From: Macrobrachium rosenbergii
Lineage: Eukaryota; Arthropoda; Malacostraca; Decapoda; Palaemonidae
NCBI RefSeq assembly: GCF_040412425.1
Contig: NC_089756.1
Coordinates: forward strand, 9,949,726 to 10,013,725
Direction of reading: 5' to 3'
DNA length: 64,000 nt
Shown here: positions 12,500 through 22,699 of the stretch, in pieces
How positions within the stretch are numbered: the first letter of the stretch is position 1
Layout of the letters: the number at the start of each line of letters is the position of its first letter
The notes under the pieces: generated by a model
The model's database searches: none
The model's input: the letters and a program-made list of their open reading frames with translations, nothing else
What the model was told of the DNA's origin: nothing
Program-made: the position numbers and the translations under genes

Positions 12500-13470
12500 A
12501 GAGAGTAGGAGAAAATCCTATGCTTCCTTCCGCAATACCATGCCAGTTACTAATAAACCCAAGGTACTGCCAAATTTTAACAATGCTTCACTTCCTGAAA
12601 ACAGTGAGAAGCGAAGATTACACTTCCAGAAGGGTGATTGTAAAATGAATGTAAGGGCCAAATACAGCAGTGCCCTGAAAGCTAATGAGGTAGAAGCTGT
12701 TCTGACGTCTTTAGCTTTCACTTAATATGAGAAAATGCTCTCCTAAACCTGAGTGTACCTCACAAAATAAAGTCCATTAGGATAAATGACAAGACGATCT
12801 AATCAGAGGGTGGGACGAGCTCTTGTCATAACACCTAGGGGTATGGATGGTCTTGAACTTCCGGTCCCTTTCAGGTAACACCTGAACATTCCGGTTGGAC
12901 AGAGAACTCTCTATTCATCCTCAGAGTTAGTGAGCGCTTCTGGGCGCTCAGAACAAAAACTGGCGACAGAGGAGCTGGGTGCCTGATGAATTATGAGCTC
13001 GGGTGCTGTCTGGTGCTTCTGGAAGTCAAGGATGTCCGTAAAATTCTTATGGGACAAAGAAACTGATCCAGGACTTGGATGGGTCCTCTTTCTTGGCTAG
13101 AATCAAAGGGAAAATAAGCAACCCACATCTCCTTCTTCCTTACTTGGATGTGCCAAGGACTTGAAAGGTCACTCAGATAGGAATGACAAAAGAACTGGAT
13201 CTCTATACCCCTAAATGGTGGAACATAAGATTCCAGGTTTCCTTGGCAAGAAACAGGGTACTGTAATTCGCAAAGGGGTCTCGACAAAAGAGACATAATG
13301 ATTGAGACACCATCTTTGGAAAATCGCCCCCGTAAGTCTGGCAGACGAAGAGAGAAGATTGACTTCTAAGCCTTGCAATAGATGCTCCAGCATGTCTACA
13401 AAAGAATCTTCAATGACAAGCCTCTGGACAGTCTGCTGCCTGTCAGGACAAGAGCAGACCACTTAGGTAG
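12500..13470 (-). pseudogene. DIRS element 2 tyrosine recombinase remnant
   Basis: The C-terminal block at 12721-12518 reads 'AKDVRTASTSLAF...FWKC', which aligns with 'AHEIRAVATSLAF...FWRC' of element 1. The catalytic His of the HxxR box is Asp here (KDVR). The N-terminal block at 13462-13211 ('RQQTVQRL', 'RWCLNHYVSF', 'FVETPL') fits the core-binding part but is out of frame. Several stops and shifts lie between. Non-functional. Confidence 0.6.
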
Positions 13471-13599
13471 ATCTCTTGAGGTGAGGTGTCAGAGAAGACA
13501 TGGTTGTGGGGGAGATCTTGTACAGTCCACCAACAACCGAGCAGATTCAGGAATCATGACACGGGTAGAATAGGGCTAAGATGTTAATGCGACTTGCAG

Positions 13600-14584
13600 T
13601 TGGCCTAAAGCTTGTGTATCTCCTCCTTGACTGTGATGAAGTTCTTAAGGAGAGGAGGTCCAATGGACCAGTCTGTAGCATGGTGTCTGTGGCACATGCC
13701 ATACGGAAGGAATGGGCAAAAAAAAAAAAAAAGAGGAAGATGATTCCTTGATGGAGCAAACAGGTTCAAAAAGGGCCTGCCCCATAGATTCCACAGATCC
13801 TGGAAACCAGCGGATCGAAGGTCCATGATGAAGACAACGTGCTTCTGACAACTCAGCATGTCAGCTAGGACCTTAGTTCCCTGAACGAACTGAGTGACTA
13901 AAAGACTTTTTGATCTGTCCAGAGAAAAAGGATTCTTACTATTTGGAGACGGGGAGACATGGGACAGCTCCTGCTTACATAAGTACGTTAGAACTATGGT
14001 CTGGTCTGAGTGGCTACCACAGCCCAAGAGTGTACTAAGGTCAAAAAGCATTGAACTTTGCATGAAAAACTTCTAGCCCTATGAGATAGAAGTGAAGGAT
14101 CCGTCCATCCGGGGACCACATCCCGGAAAATCCCTGGTTCCTCAAGAGGGCTCCCCAACCTCGAGCTGAGACGTTAAAAACTAGGTTTAGGCTCAAGGAT
14201 GAAGGAACTTCCCTTCCAAAAGTAAATGTTTGGACAGCTACCACCATAGTTCCAACTTGATTCGGGGCTGTGAGAAAGAGCAGAGGCATCCAGCTAAGTC
14301 TCCCTGCCCCACGTGGACTTCAGATCAAAAAACCTTCGAGCACTTCCACTGAACGGGATCCAAGAAGTCAGCTGTCCAGGTGAGGACTGATATTCAAACC
14401 CTGAAAAAACGAAGTCAAACACAAGAGGAGTGAGGACTCCATAGAAGGCTAGTGCTGTAAAGAGGCTGAAGCACAGATCCTTGAGCTGGGAAGACCCTGT
14501 CCCATTAAGAAGGGCCTTAGATACTCCCGGAGTCTGGCAGGGACAAGGAAGGGTGCTTCCTGCATCTCTAAAATTTTCATTCAA
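13600..14584 (-). pseudogene. DIRS element 2 RNase H / methyltransferase-like remnant
   Basis: 'VSARGWGALLRNQGFSGMW' (14180-14110) corresponds to the RNase H block of element 1. 'FVQGTKVLADMLSCQKHVV', then 'DLWNLWGRPFLNLFAPSRNHLP' (13900-13740) corresponds to the RNase H end and the methyltransferase-like start. A run of A (plus strand) near 13720-13732 sits in the latter. The RT part upstream is barely recognisable. Confidence 0.6.
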
Positions 14585-14946
14585 TACCCATGGTAAATGA
14601 AGGAAGGGGCTGTCTGGTTTGTCTCTATTTGAACTTCGTCTTTTACTCGGAGGAAAAAAAGGGGCTGTGGGACATGCCTGTCACTGATGACCATGCAGAC
14701 TCACAGAGAAATGAGCAAAGTTGTAAATCCACGTGCAGAATCACAGACAACCTTGAGGACTCCCAGCCAACTCTGCGAACTCTAAGACACCTGTGAGGAC
14801 ATGTCGATATCCGTGCAGACTAGACATTACTGAACTCGATAATGCCTTGCATAGGCTTCAACGACACCTTTGTACAGAACGAAAACGTGGGAATTGTTCG
14901 TGGTGGAAAATATCTGAAACAGATATGAAAGGCTTGAAGAATTCCA
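14585..14946. other. Diverged DIRS element 2 sequence
   Basis: No intact motif. By position it should be the RT/gag part of element 2, left of the 1.8 kb insertion. It contains a loosely repeated 'GACTC.CAGA/CAGAC' pattern at 14695-14815. Confidence 0.35.
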
Positions 14947-16751
14947 TAACCCTTTAACGCTGACTGGACGTATTTTAGATCGACAAAAATTGTCTGTCGG
15001 GTGCCAAGTGGACGTAAAATACGTCGACTACAAAAAGTTTTTTTGAATATTCGCAGAAAAATACTTATAGGCCTAGTTTGTGAAAAATTTTAAATCATGC
15101 GCCTTGAGGGATGCTGGGAGTTCATGGATTAAGCTGTTGTTTTGTTTACAAGAGTGACCCAGCTGCACATACGCGAATTTCTTTCTTCTCCCAAAAAAAA
15201 GCATCAGCTAACTCTGCTGAAAATCTCAGAAATTCTTTAGTCACTTTGTCATAATTTTTGCACCGTTTTATATTAGCCGTTACATAAAGTTTTATATATG
15301 AAAATGTGCGCAATTTCATGTAGAATACAACAAAGCAGCTTTTATCAATTTTGACATATTTTCATATAAATCACGATAAGTGCCAAAATTTCAACCTTAG
15401 GTCAAATTTGACTCGACCGAAATGGTCGAAAAATGCAATTGTAAGCTACAACTCTTACATTCTAGTAATATTCAATCATTTACCTTAATTTTGCAATAAA
15501 CGAGAAGTCTCTACCACAATATTTTGATTTATGGTGAATTTTTGAAAAAAGCTTTTTCCTAACGTCCGCGCGTGCTAACTCTGCTGAAAATCTCAGAATT
15601 TCTTTAGTCACTTTGTCGTAATTTTTGCACCGTTTTCTATTAGCCATTACATAAAGTTTTATATATGACAATGTGTGCAATTTCATGTAGAATATAACAA
15701 AAAATAACTCATGGTTGTAGCTTTTATCAATTTTGACATATCATATAATCACGATAAGTGCCAAAATTTCAACCTTCGGTCAACTTTGACTCGACCGAAA
15801 TGGTCGAAAAATGTAATTGTAAGCTAAAACTCTTACATTCTAGTAATATTCAATCATTTACCTTCATTTTGCAACAAATGAGAAGTCTCTACCACAATAT
15901 TTTGATTTATGGTGAATTTTTGAAAAAACTTTTGCCTTACCTTAGCATGTGCTAACTCTGCTGCAAATCTCAGAAATTCTTTAGTCACTTTGTCGTAATT
16001 TTTGCACCATTTTCTATTAGCCGTTACATAAAGTTTTATGCATAAAAAATGTGTGCAGTTTCATTTAGAATACAACAAAAAACTCATGGTTGTAGCTTTT
16101 GTCAGTTTTGAAATATTTTCATTGATCACGATAAACAGAAAAAATTCGACCTTTGGTCAAATTTAACTCGACCGAAATGGTCGAAAACTGCAATTGTAAG
16201 CTAAAACTCTTACATTCTAGTAATAAGCAATCATTTTCCTTCATTTTGCAACAAACGGGAAGTCTCTAGCACAATATTTCGATTTACAGTGAATTTTTGA
16301 AAAAAAAAAATTTTTTTTTACGTCTGCGCGTTACAAATTCATGCATCATTTTGTGATAATATTTTCTCTGTGTTGCTTTGATTGTTTTACAATTTGTTAT
16401 ATACCACAATCATCGCAATTTAGTGTAAAATACAAAAAAAAAAAAATAACTCATTAGCTTAACCGTTTCGCTCACAGCACGATTTGTATACAATTATATA
16501 TGAAATTTTTTTTTTGCGCTGTCATATATTCCAATATTTATATATTATTATATTTTTTTCATTTCTGATGGTTGCATACTAAACTTCAGGCAATGAGAAA
16601 AAAAGGAGCCAAAAATGAACTCTTAATCCAAAAACCTAAGCGTGCTGTGATCTTTTAAAAAAAACTTTCTTTCCGCTTGGGCGCTAACTCTCAAACCCCA
16701 TTAATATAAGGCAGACACTTTTGTAAATAGAGGCTCGGCATTTAAGGGTTA
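14947..16751. mobile_element. 1.8 kb insertion with TTAACCCTT-type ends and internal tandem repeats
   Basis: The left end AACCCTTTAACGC and the right end CATTTAAGGGTTAA form short inverted ends. Coding capacity is absent. The interior holds three tandem units of 366 to 378 bases plus a fourth partial one. It lies within DIRS element 2 sequence on both sides. I read it as a non-autonomous DNA element; a simple satellite island is the alternative. Confidence 0.5.
15207..16330. repeat. Tandem repeat of about 370 bp, three units plus partial
   Basis: Units start at about 15207, 15573 and 15951 with GCTAACTCTGCTG and share CTTTAGTCACTTTGTC, TTTTGCACCGTTTT and 'ACTCGACCGAAATGGTCGA'. The last holds the palindrome TCGACCGAAATGGTCGA. 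A diverged fourth start is at about 16325. Confidence 0.85.
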
Positions 16752-17316
16752 ACCACAAAAGCCTGGGCACCGTGAGCGAAAGTTAGGCATTCAGCGGCGG
16801 CATCCAAGCACTAGAAAGATATTATCGAGAGCTCTAGAACAGGTGCTGGGTGCTCGGTAAATGCAGCCATGTGCTAGGAAGTTGGCGCCAGGAGCTCGGC
16901 AATGGACCCAGGTGTTAGGGAATTGGCACCGTACAGGAAAACAGGTCTGAGAAGGTACAAGACACTTCTCTTCTGTTTGGAGGCCAATCAAGGTCGTTTA
17001 ACAAAAAGTGAAACTGCAATACGGATGTGAGAGGCTAGCTTCCTTACCACTGACAGGAAGCGAAGTACGGTAATCATCAACGTGAATATCTTCAGTGGCC
17101 ATGAAGAACTTACACTGTTTTCAGTCTTCGCCAGATACCTTGGAATTGGATGAAAACTGGAGGATAAAGACTGTCCAACCAGGCTAACATCTTAGTGGAC
17201 ACCAGAGTCCAGAGTAGGCCCCAACCCCTAAGGTCCCAAGCAAGAAGGGGAAAAGGAGCTAGAATTCGGACCATCTGAAGTGGCAGTGATTTCTATGGCA
17301 GAAGGAAACGCCTGAA
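16752..17316 (-). pseudogene. DIRS element 2 gag remnant
   Basis: Minus-strand frame 16991-16791 reads as a short Ala/Pro/Cys repeat ('RAPGANFLAHG', 'RAPSTCSRALD') like the alanine/proline-rich middle of the other DIRS gag copies. The rest, to 17316, shows no clear domain. Confidence is low because the region is repetitive and diverged. Confidence 0.35.
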
Positions 17317-17480
17317 TTTTATATAACTAACTTGCCAAGTAATTACATAGCTATGAGCTTCCTACCTATGGCAGCCTAAAAATTTCAAATTTTGCGGTAG
17401 CGCTAGCGTTTGTTTTGGTGTAGGTATATGCAGAGCTTCAATTCGTTTTCTGCCGGCTCCCGACTAACATCGATGGTTTT
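17317..17480 (+). repeat. DIRS element 3 left inverted terminal repeat
   Basis: Related to the left end of element 2 (shared GAGCTTCAATTCGTTTTCTG) and, more distantly, to element 4. Contains the palindrome TAGCGCTA also found in element 1. Confidence 0.7.
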
Positions 17481-17525
17481 CCTGCAGTCTATTTGGTTAA
17501 CTTTAATTAAAAGTTTTTATTCAAG

Positions 17526-19799
17526 ATGTCTGATTCTAGCTCTTTAAGCATTAGGCTTTGCTTTGAAGGGTGTAAGACTAGTTTAACTAACTCTTGTTAT
17601 GATCCTCACACGAAGAGTGTTAAGTGTAGGGGGCAGGATTGCAATAAAGACAATACTTGCATTGAATGTCACGATTGGGACAATACAAAGTGGAAGGTCT
17701 TGTGGTCCCATCTGGACAAATTAGATAATGATAGGAAAAGGAAGGCAGCTGCTACAGCCAAGAATACAGTTAGTTTAAAGCCTGTTCTTATGACAGAAAT
17801 TGTAGAGGATAGTGCTGTCTCCTCTCCTCAGATTCATCTCCTATCCTTAGCCCTCCTACTTCTATTCCATGCATTCCTGTTTCAGGTTCCCATGCTTCCA
17901 ATCTCCACACCGTTGCCAGTCTCGAATCTAGGTTCGACCAGAAGTTTGAGTTTTTGGCCAACACAGTGATGGAGTTGGGGTCCTCCTTTAGGGCCTTTGT
18001 TGAAAAGTGCAATGTGCAAAGTGTTAGTGTTGTGCAGAAAAGTACAAAATGCAAAGTGTTGGTGTTGTGCAGTGATTGTGTTGAGGAGGTGGCTGCCTGT
18101 CCCACTGGTGCTCCTAGACGAAGGTCCCTGTCCCGCTCCTCCACACAGGGGAGAAGACATACAGGCTGGTGGGGTTTGCCCACAGGTAGTCGCCCCATCC
18201 ATCGAGCCTGTTGCCCAGTCCTGGCTGTGACAGAGCACCGCTGGAAAGGAGTCTCTATTAGAGTGCATCATCTGTCATCAGATTCAGAGGATTCCACTCC
18301 TGGCAAGAAGCATCAAGGGCTCTGCCTAGCCTCTTTGCGCATGCTCAAGAGGGATACCACCGGTGCAGACAGCTCCTCTCCTACAACCAAGAGGTCCAGG
18401 GAGGCTAGTCTTAGCCCTCAGCCCTCATGCAGTTTCGCTGGTCTGCCTTCTACTTCTTCAGCCTGTCCTCTCCAGTTCACTTGGGACAGTCCGGAGTCAA
18501 TCTTTAATTTTGATAGCCCGTTTTTGGCTCCCAAGGGCCAGGAAGAATGGCCCAGGAACACGTCATCTTCTGCGAAGCTCCTTCTTACTCCCGAGCACCC
18601 TTCCTCTTCCAGACGTTCAAAGTTTGCCTCTGCGCACCAGGCTCCTGCTACCGAGCACTCAGCGCCAACTCATGGGCACCAGGCGCCATCTCACACTGGC
18701 TCGGCACCAGCTTCTCCTCCTCCTAAACCGCACTCACTTGCCCCTATTAAGCATCAGTTAGACACACTAATGAGCTTTTTGAAGAAAACTCCAGCTGTCT
18801 CCAAGTCTAAGGATACGTTGTTGCCCCCTTTTTCTTCTGAGGAGGAGGATGCTGGGCAGGATTTCACCCCTTCTTCTGCCTACTTCGCCTTGCTGAGATA
18901 GTTCCTTGACAACGTTCGTGATTTTTTCGCTCCTGCTTCCCCGATTTCTTGTGCTTTGAGTTTCCTCATGAGGAAACTTCCTGCGGACAATGCTCTCCCG
19001 AAGTTGGTTCTTTCCTCATCTGCGAAGAAGGTGCTTCGAGAAGTGGAAGTCTGGTTAGCCTCTAAGAGGGAACAGGGCAAGGCAACCTTTGCTTTTCCTC
19101 CTTGTAGGGTGGTGAAGAGAAGTTACTGCTTTTATGCCACCGGGGAAGCTCCTTCCCTGGGAGTTTCTGCTTCCTCTCAAAGGGATTTCTCCGGCCTGTC
19201 GATGTGACTTGTTGGTCTGCCTTTTCCTCGGCCAAGATCATGTTCTCCTCTCCCGAGTTAGACCACTCGACCAGAAATTTGCATAAGGTTTTGGAAGTTT
19301 ATAGCCTCCTCAACTGAACTATCGGAGCTTTAGCCAGGAAGATCGAGGATTGCCCAGGCCTGGCAGAAGATTTTGCGATAGATTGGCTGGGAGTTTTATC
19401 ATGAGCCGATAAAGCTGTAAGGGATGGTTCCGCAGAGCTCGCTTCCCTCTTTTCTTTATGCATTTTGAAGAAGAGAGTTGTGGTGATTGTTCACTACAAA
19501 AGGGGTTACCACTACCCAGAAGTTGGCACTCTTGTTCTCTCCTCTGGAAAAATCGCAACTGTTTCCACAAGATGTAGTTAAGATTTTGTTGGTTTTGCAG
19601 TCCACCAATGATCTTCTGGAAACAATCCACCAAATGTCTGAGGGACTCCTCTACTGTTGCAGCAAGACCCTTTTCTCCGCTTCAACCTCAGCCCTTTAGC
19701 GGAGGAAAACAAAAGGCCCAACCAAGACCTTGCTCAAATCTACGTCCTCCCTCAAGATCTATCAAGAAGTCCACCTTTAAACCAGCAACCAGGATATAA
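17526..19799 (+). pseudogene. DIRS element 3 gag-like ORF1
   Basis: The start ATG at 17526 gives 'MSDSSSLSIRLCFEGCKTSL', followed by a cysteine array (C..GC, C..CRG..C, C.EC..W) read as a zinc finger. The serine/proline-rich middle continues at 17954-18901 in another frame. The C-terminal block 'LGVSASSQRDFSGL' lies near 19160-19200, and the 'LLFSPLEKSQLFPQDVVK' equivalent near 19520-19590. At least three frameshifts or stops occur. The 18363-18761 frame is an overlapping shadow. Confidence 0.65.
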
Positions 19800-20069
19800 G
19801 ACTGATTGATTGATTGATTTATAGATTTTAGGCATACATGACAAGCACTAGGGTAACTAAGGCCACTCAGTGCTGAAACGGAAATTGACAGTGAAGGTTT
19901 TAAAGGTGTAACAGAGGAAAATCTCGCAGTTGCACTATGAATCAATTGTTAGGGGAGGGTGGACAGTAAGATGGAAGAAGCTAGGGGCCAAAGGGACGCT
20001 GCAAAGAACCTAAGTAATGCCTACATTGCACCTCACAAGGTACACTGACAGCACTAACCCCCTATGGGG
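19798..20069 (-). mobile_element. Short retroposon with (AATC)n tail
   Basis: On the minus strand it ends in a run of AATC units (plus strand TGATTGATTGATT at 19805). The other end carries CCCCTATGGGG. The body ('CACTCAGTGCTGAAACGG', 'GACGCTGCAAAGAACCTAAG') has no frame. It separates gag from RT in DIRS element 3. I recall similar sequence as a dispersed repeat in invertebrates but cannot name a family from sequence alone. Confidence 0.6.
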
Positions 20070-20634
20070 CCAGGAAATGAGAGCTTAGTCCTTCGCGTCC
20101 TGGTAGGAGCAAGACTACACCTCTTTTGGAAGGAATGGAGCCGCATAGGTGCGGAACCTTGGGTCGTCAAGGTATTGAGAGAAGGCTACTCCATTCCTTT
20201 CAAGGAGAGGCCCCCTTTAGCCAAGTCACCAACTGTCTTGTCAGCTTACTTGGCAGACTCCAAGAAGTTTGTGGACCTTTCCCTGGAAGTCGAATCCCTT
20301 CTACACAAGCAGTGGTCAAGAACCATGATTCAGAAGGGTTTCACAACCGGCTCTTTGTAATCCCCAAATCATTGGGGGGCTGGAGGCCCATCCTGGACGT
20401 CAGCACCCTGATTGGTTCGTTCTGAAAATGAAGTTTCACATGGAAACGAATCACTCAGTTATGTCATCCATCCATCATGGGGACTGGATGGTTACTCTGG
20501 CCATGCAGGATGCTAACTTTCACGTCCCCATACATCTGAACTACAGAAAGTTTCTATGGTTTGTCTTTCAGGGCTGGGTTCTCCAATTTTGGGCCTTATG
20601 CTTCGGCCTGTCTACGACCCCACAAGTTTTCACC
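20070..20634 (+). pseudogene. DIRS element 3 RT, N-terminal part
   Basis: The product includes 'VLREGYSIPFKERPPL', 'GDWMVTLAMQDANFHVPIH' and 'CFGLSTTPQVFT'. The first catalytic Asp (normally ...IDLQDAYF) is replaced, since the motif reads LAMQDANF. A frameshift lies near 20330. The YLDD box is missing because the element is cut off at about 20634. Confidence 0.75.
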
Positions 20635-20960
20635 GATGGTAGATGTTGCGAGTCCTTTCGATGTTCTACGATATAAAAGAAAATCTGCGATTTGGGCTAT
20701 AGACGTTTGAGAAGAGGAGATATTTCGCTCTCAGCACCACTTCCTAAAAACTGCCCACTTGGACTGGTAGACTGCAGAGGAAGGTTGTCGCCTGCACTAA
20801 GCAATAGCCTCTGCAGCCTTCCTTGAAAATCCTTTCGCTCTGACAAGCTCCCTGACAATCTGAGGCCTGTCAGAGCGAGAGTGGATAACCCTTGATGGTA
20901 TCGGAGGAAGTGCAGCTGAGAAGACTTCTCTGAAGAAGTAGCCTTGGGAAGTCTATCAAA
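20635..20960 (-). pseudogene. DIRS element 4 tyrosine recombinase, N-terminal fragment
   Basis: The minus strand reads 'IVRELVRAKGFSRKAAEAIA' (about 20855-20810), then, near 20705, 'IAQIADFLLY' and 'KGLATSTIG'. These match 'LNQIAKFLLSLF' and 'KGLSLSTIKG' of element 1. The catalytic half is absent. The start overlaps the upstream methyltransferase-like frame, as in element 1. Confidence 0.65.
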
Positions 20961-22693
20961 AGGCTCAACAGATCGGGGAACCACTCCTTGTGTGGCCAAA
21001 AGGGAGCGACTAAGGTCACTGACACGTTGTGTGTATTGAACTTCCTTAACACGTCCCTCACCATGCTGAAGGGAGGGAAGGCGTAAAGGTCGAGGTTCCA
21101 CCAGTCCTGCAACATGGCATCTGTTGCCCATGCTTGTGGGTCCAGAGCCGGGGAGCAATACAAAGGAAGACGATTGTTCCTTGATGTTGCAAACAGGTCT
21201 ATCAACGGCTTTCCCCACAGCTTCCACAGGTAGGTGCACATCTGTGGACTGAGTGTCCATTCCATCGGTAGGACCTGTTTGCCACGACTCAATTCGTCCG
21301 CAAGGACGTTCATCTTGCCCTGAATGAAGCAGGTCACTAATTGGGTCTTGTTGCTCCTTGCCCAAAGAAGAAAATCCTTTGTCGCTTCGTAAACCGTAAA
21401 AGAATGGGTCCCTCACTGACTCTTGATATAAGCTAGGGCGGTCATGCTGTCTGAATGAACCGCTACTGTCTTGTGGAAGGTTAGCGTTGCAGAGTAATGA
21501 AGTGCCAGATGAATCGCTTTTAGTTCCTTTACGTTGATGTGGAGGTTTCTTTTGGTAGGAGACCATGTCCCTGACACCTCCATGTTGTTGAGAAGGGCTC
21601 CCCAACCCAGATCCGAAGTGGCTGAGAATAATGTTAGGTCAGGGTTCGTAGGAGCCAGAGACCTTCCTGTCGTGAATCTGTCTTTCGCTAGCCACCACCG
21701 GAGGTCCTCTTTTATTTGGGGAGTGATGTTGAAAATGAATGAGTCCGGGAATGACTTCCTTTTCCAATTGGCCTCGAGGTAAAATTGCAGTGCTCTTGTC
21801 TGTAGCCTGCCTAATGGAATGAACTTCTCCATGGAAGAGAGTGTTCCTAGAAGACTCATCCATGCGTTGGCTGAGCAGGAGTGGCGAGTTACAAAGTCCT
21901 CAACTTTCCTGCAGCAAGTTAGTGTCCTTTGTTGGGATGGAAAAGCCCGAAAACTCTGAGAGTCTATCACTATCCCCAAATACAGTATAGAATAGACTGA
22001 ATCGGGACTAACTGTGACTTCTTGAAGTTCATTAAAAAGCCTAATTCTTGGGAGAGTCGAAGTTTTCTGCAGGTCCTATGTGCACTGAGATCTCGAGGGG
22101 GAGCGTAGGAGCCAACCATCCAGGTACAGAGAGATGTTTATCCCCATAAGATGTAGCCATTTCACTAGGGGAGCGAGTACCTGGGTAAAAACTTGAGGGG
22201 CTGTGGAGAGTCCGAAGAAGTGCCCGAAACTGGAAGACACTGTCCTGGAACACAAATCTCAGATACTTCCTGGAGTCCCAGTGAATTGGAATGTGGAAGT
22301 AAGCATCTTGTATGTCGATCATAACCATCCAGTCTCCCTGATGGATGGCCAACAAAACCAACCAATTCGTCTCCATTTTGAATTTCGTTGTTTGAACGAA
22401 GAGGTTCAGGGCACTGATGTCCAGGACAGGTCTCCATCCTCCCGATGACTTGGGAAACCATAAAGAGGCGGTTGTAAAATCCCCTTGTGTTTACATCCTC
22501 GACTAATTCCACGGCTCTCTTTTCTAGTAGGGCTGACACTTCCCGAGGTAGGGCCGAAAACCTCTCTGAGTCTACCGAGTAGGTTGCTAAGCTGATGGGA
22601 GAGGTTACTAAGGGAGGTTTCTCCATGAAAGGGATTGCATAGCCTTCTCTTAATACTTTCTGCACCCATGGCTCCACATTTTTCTCTTTCCAT
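20870..22693 (-). pseudogene. DIRS element 4 RT, RNase H and methyltransferase-like region
   Basis: RT blocks are 'GDWMVMIDIQDAYFHIPIH' (about 22345-22285) and 'VFQFRAL'. The active site read from 22140-22100 is 'SLYLDGWLL', so the second Asp of YLDD is Gly. RNase H at 21979-21413 has 'DLGWGALLNNMEVSGTW', 'INVKELKAIH' and 'VHSDSMTALAYIK', with the first Asp uncertain (SATSD). The methyltransferase-like block is 'PLIDLFATSRNN', 'DLYAFPPFSMV' and 'TLVAPFWPHKEWFPDL' (about 21215-20950). Frameshifts lie near 22170 and 21410. Non-functional. Confidence 0.75.
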
Positions 22694-22699
22694 ACTGTC

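Larger units (their letters stand above)
17317..20634 (+). mobile_element. Truncated DIRS element 3
   Basis: Begins with a DIRS inverted terminal repeat (17317-17480: ACTTGCCAAGTAATTACATA, then TAGCGCTAGCG), then gag and RT on the plus strand. It stops abruptly inside RT, just after 'TTPQVFT', at about 20634, where the minus-strand element 4 begins. A 270-base retroposon sits between gag and RT. Confidence 0.75.

Noticed and set aside
17788..18271. Minus-strand frames over DIRS element 3 gag
   Set aside because: Shadows of the plus-strand gag; no homology to the minus-strand DIRS copies.
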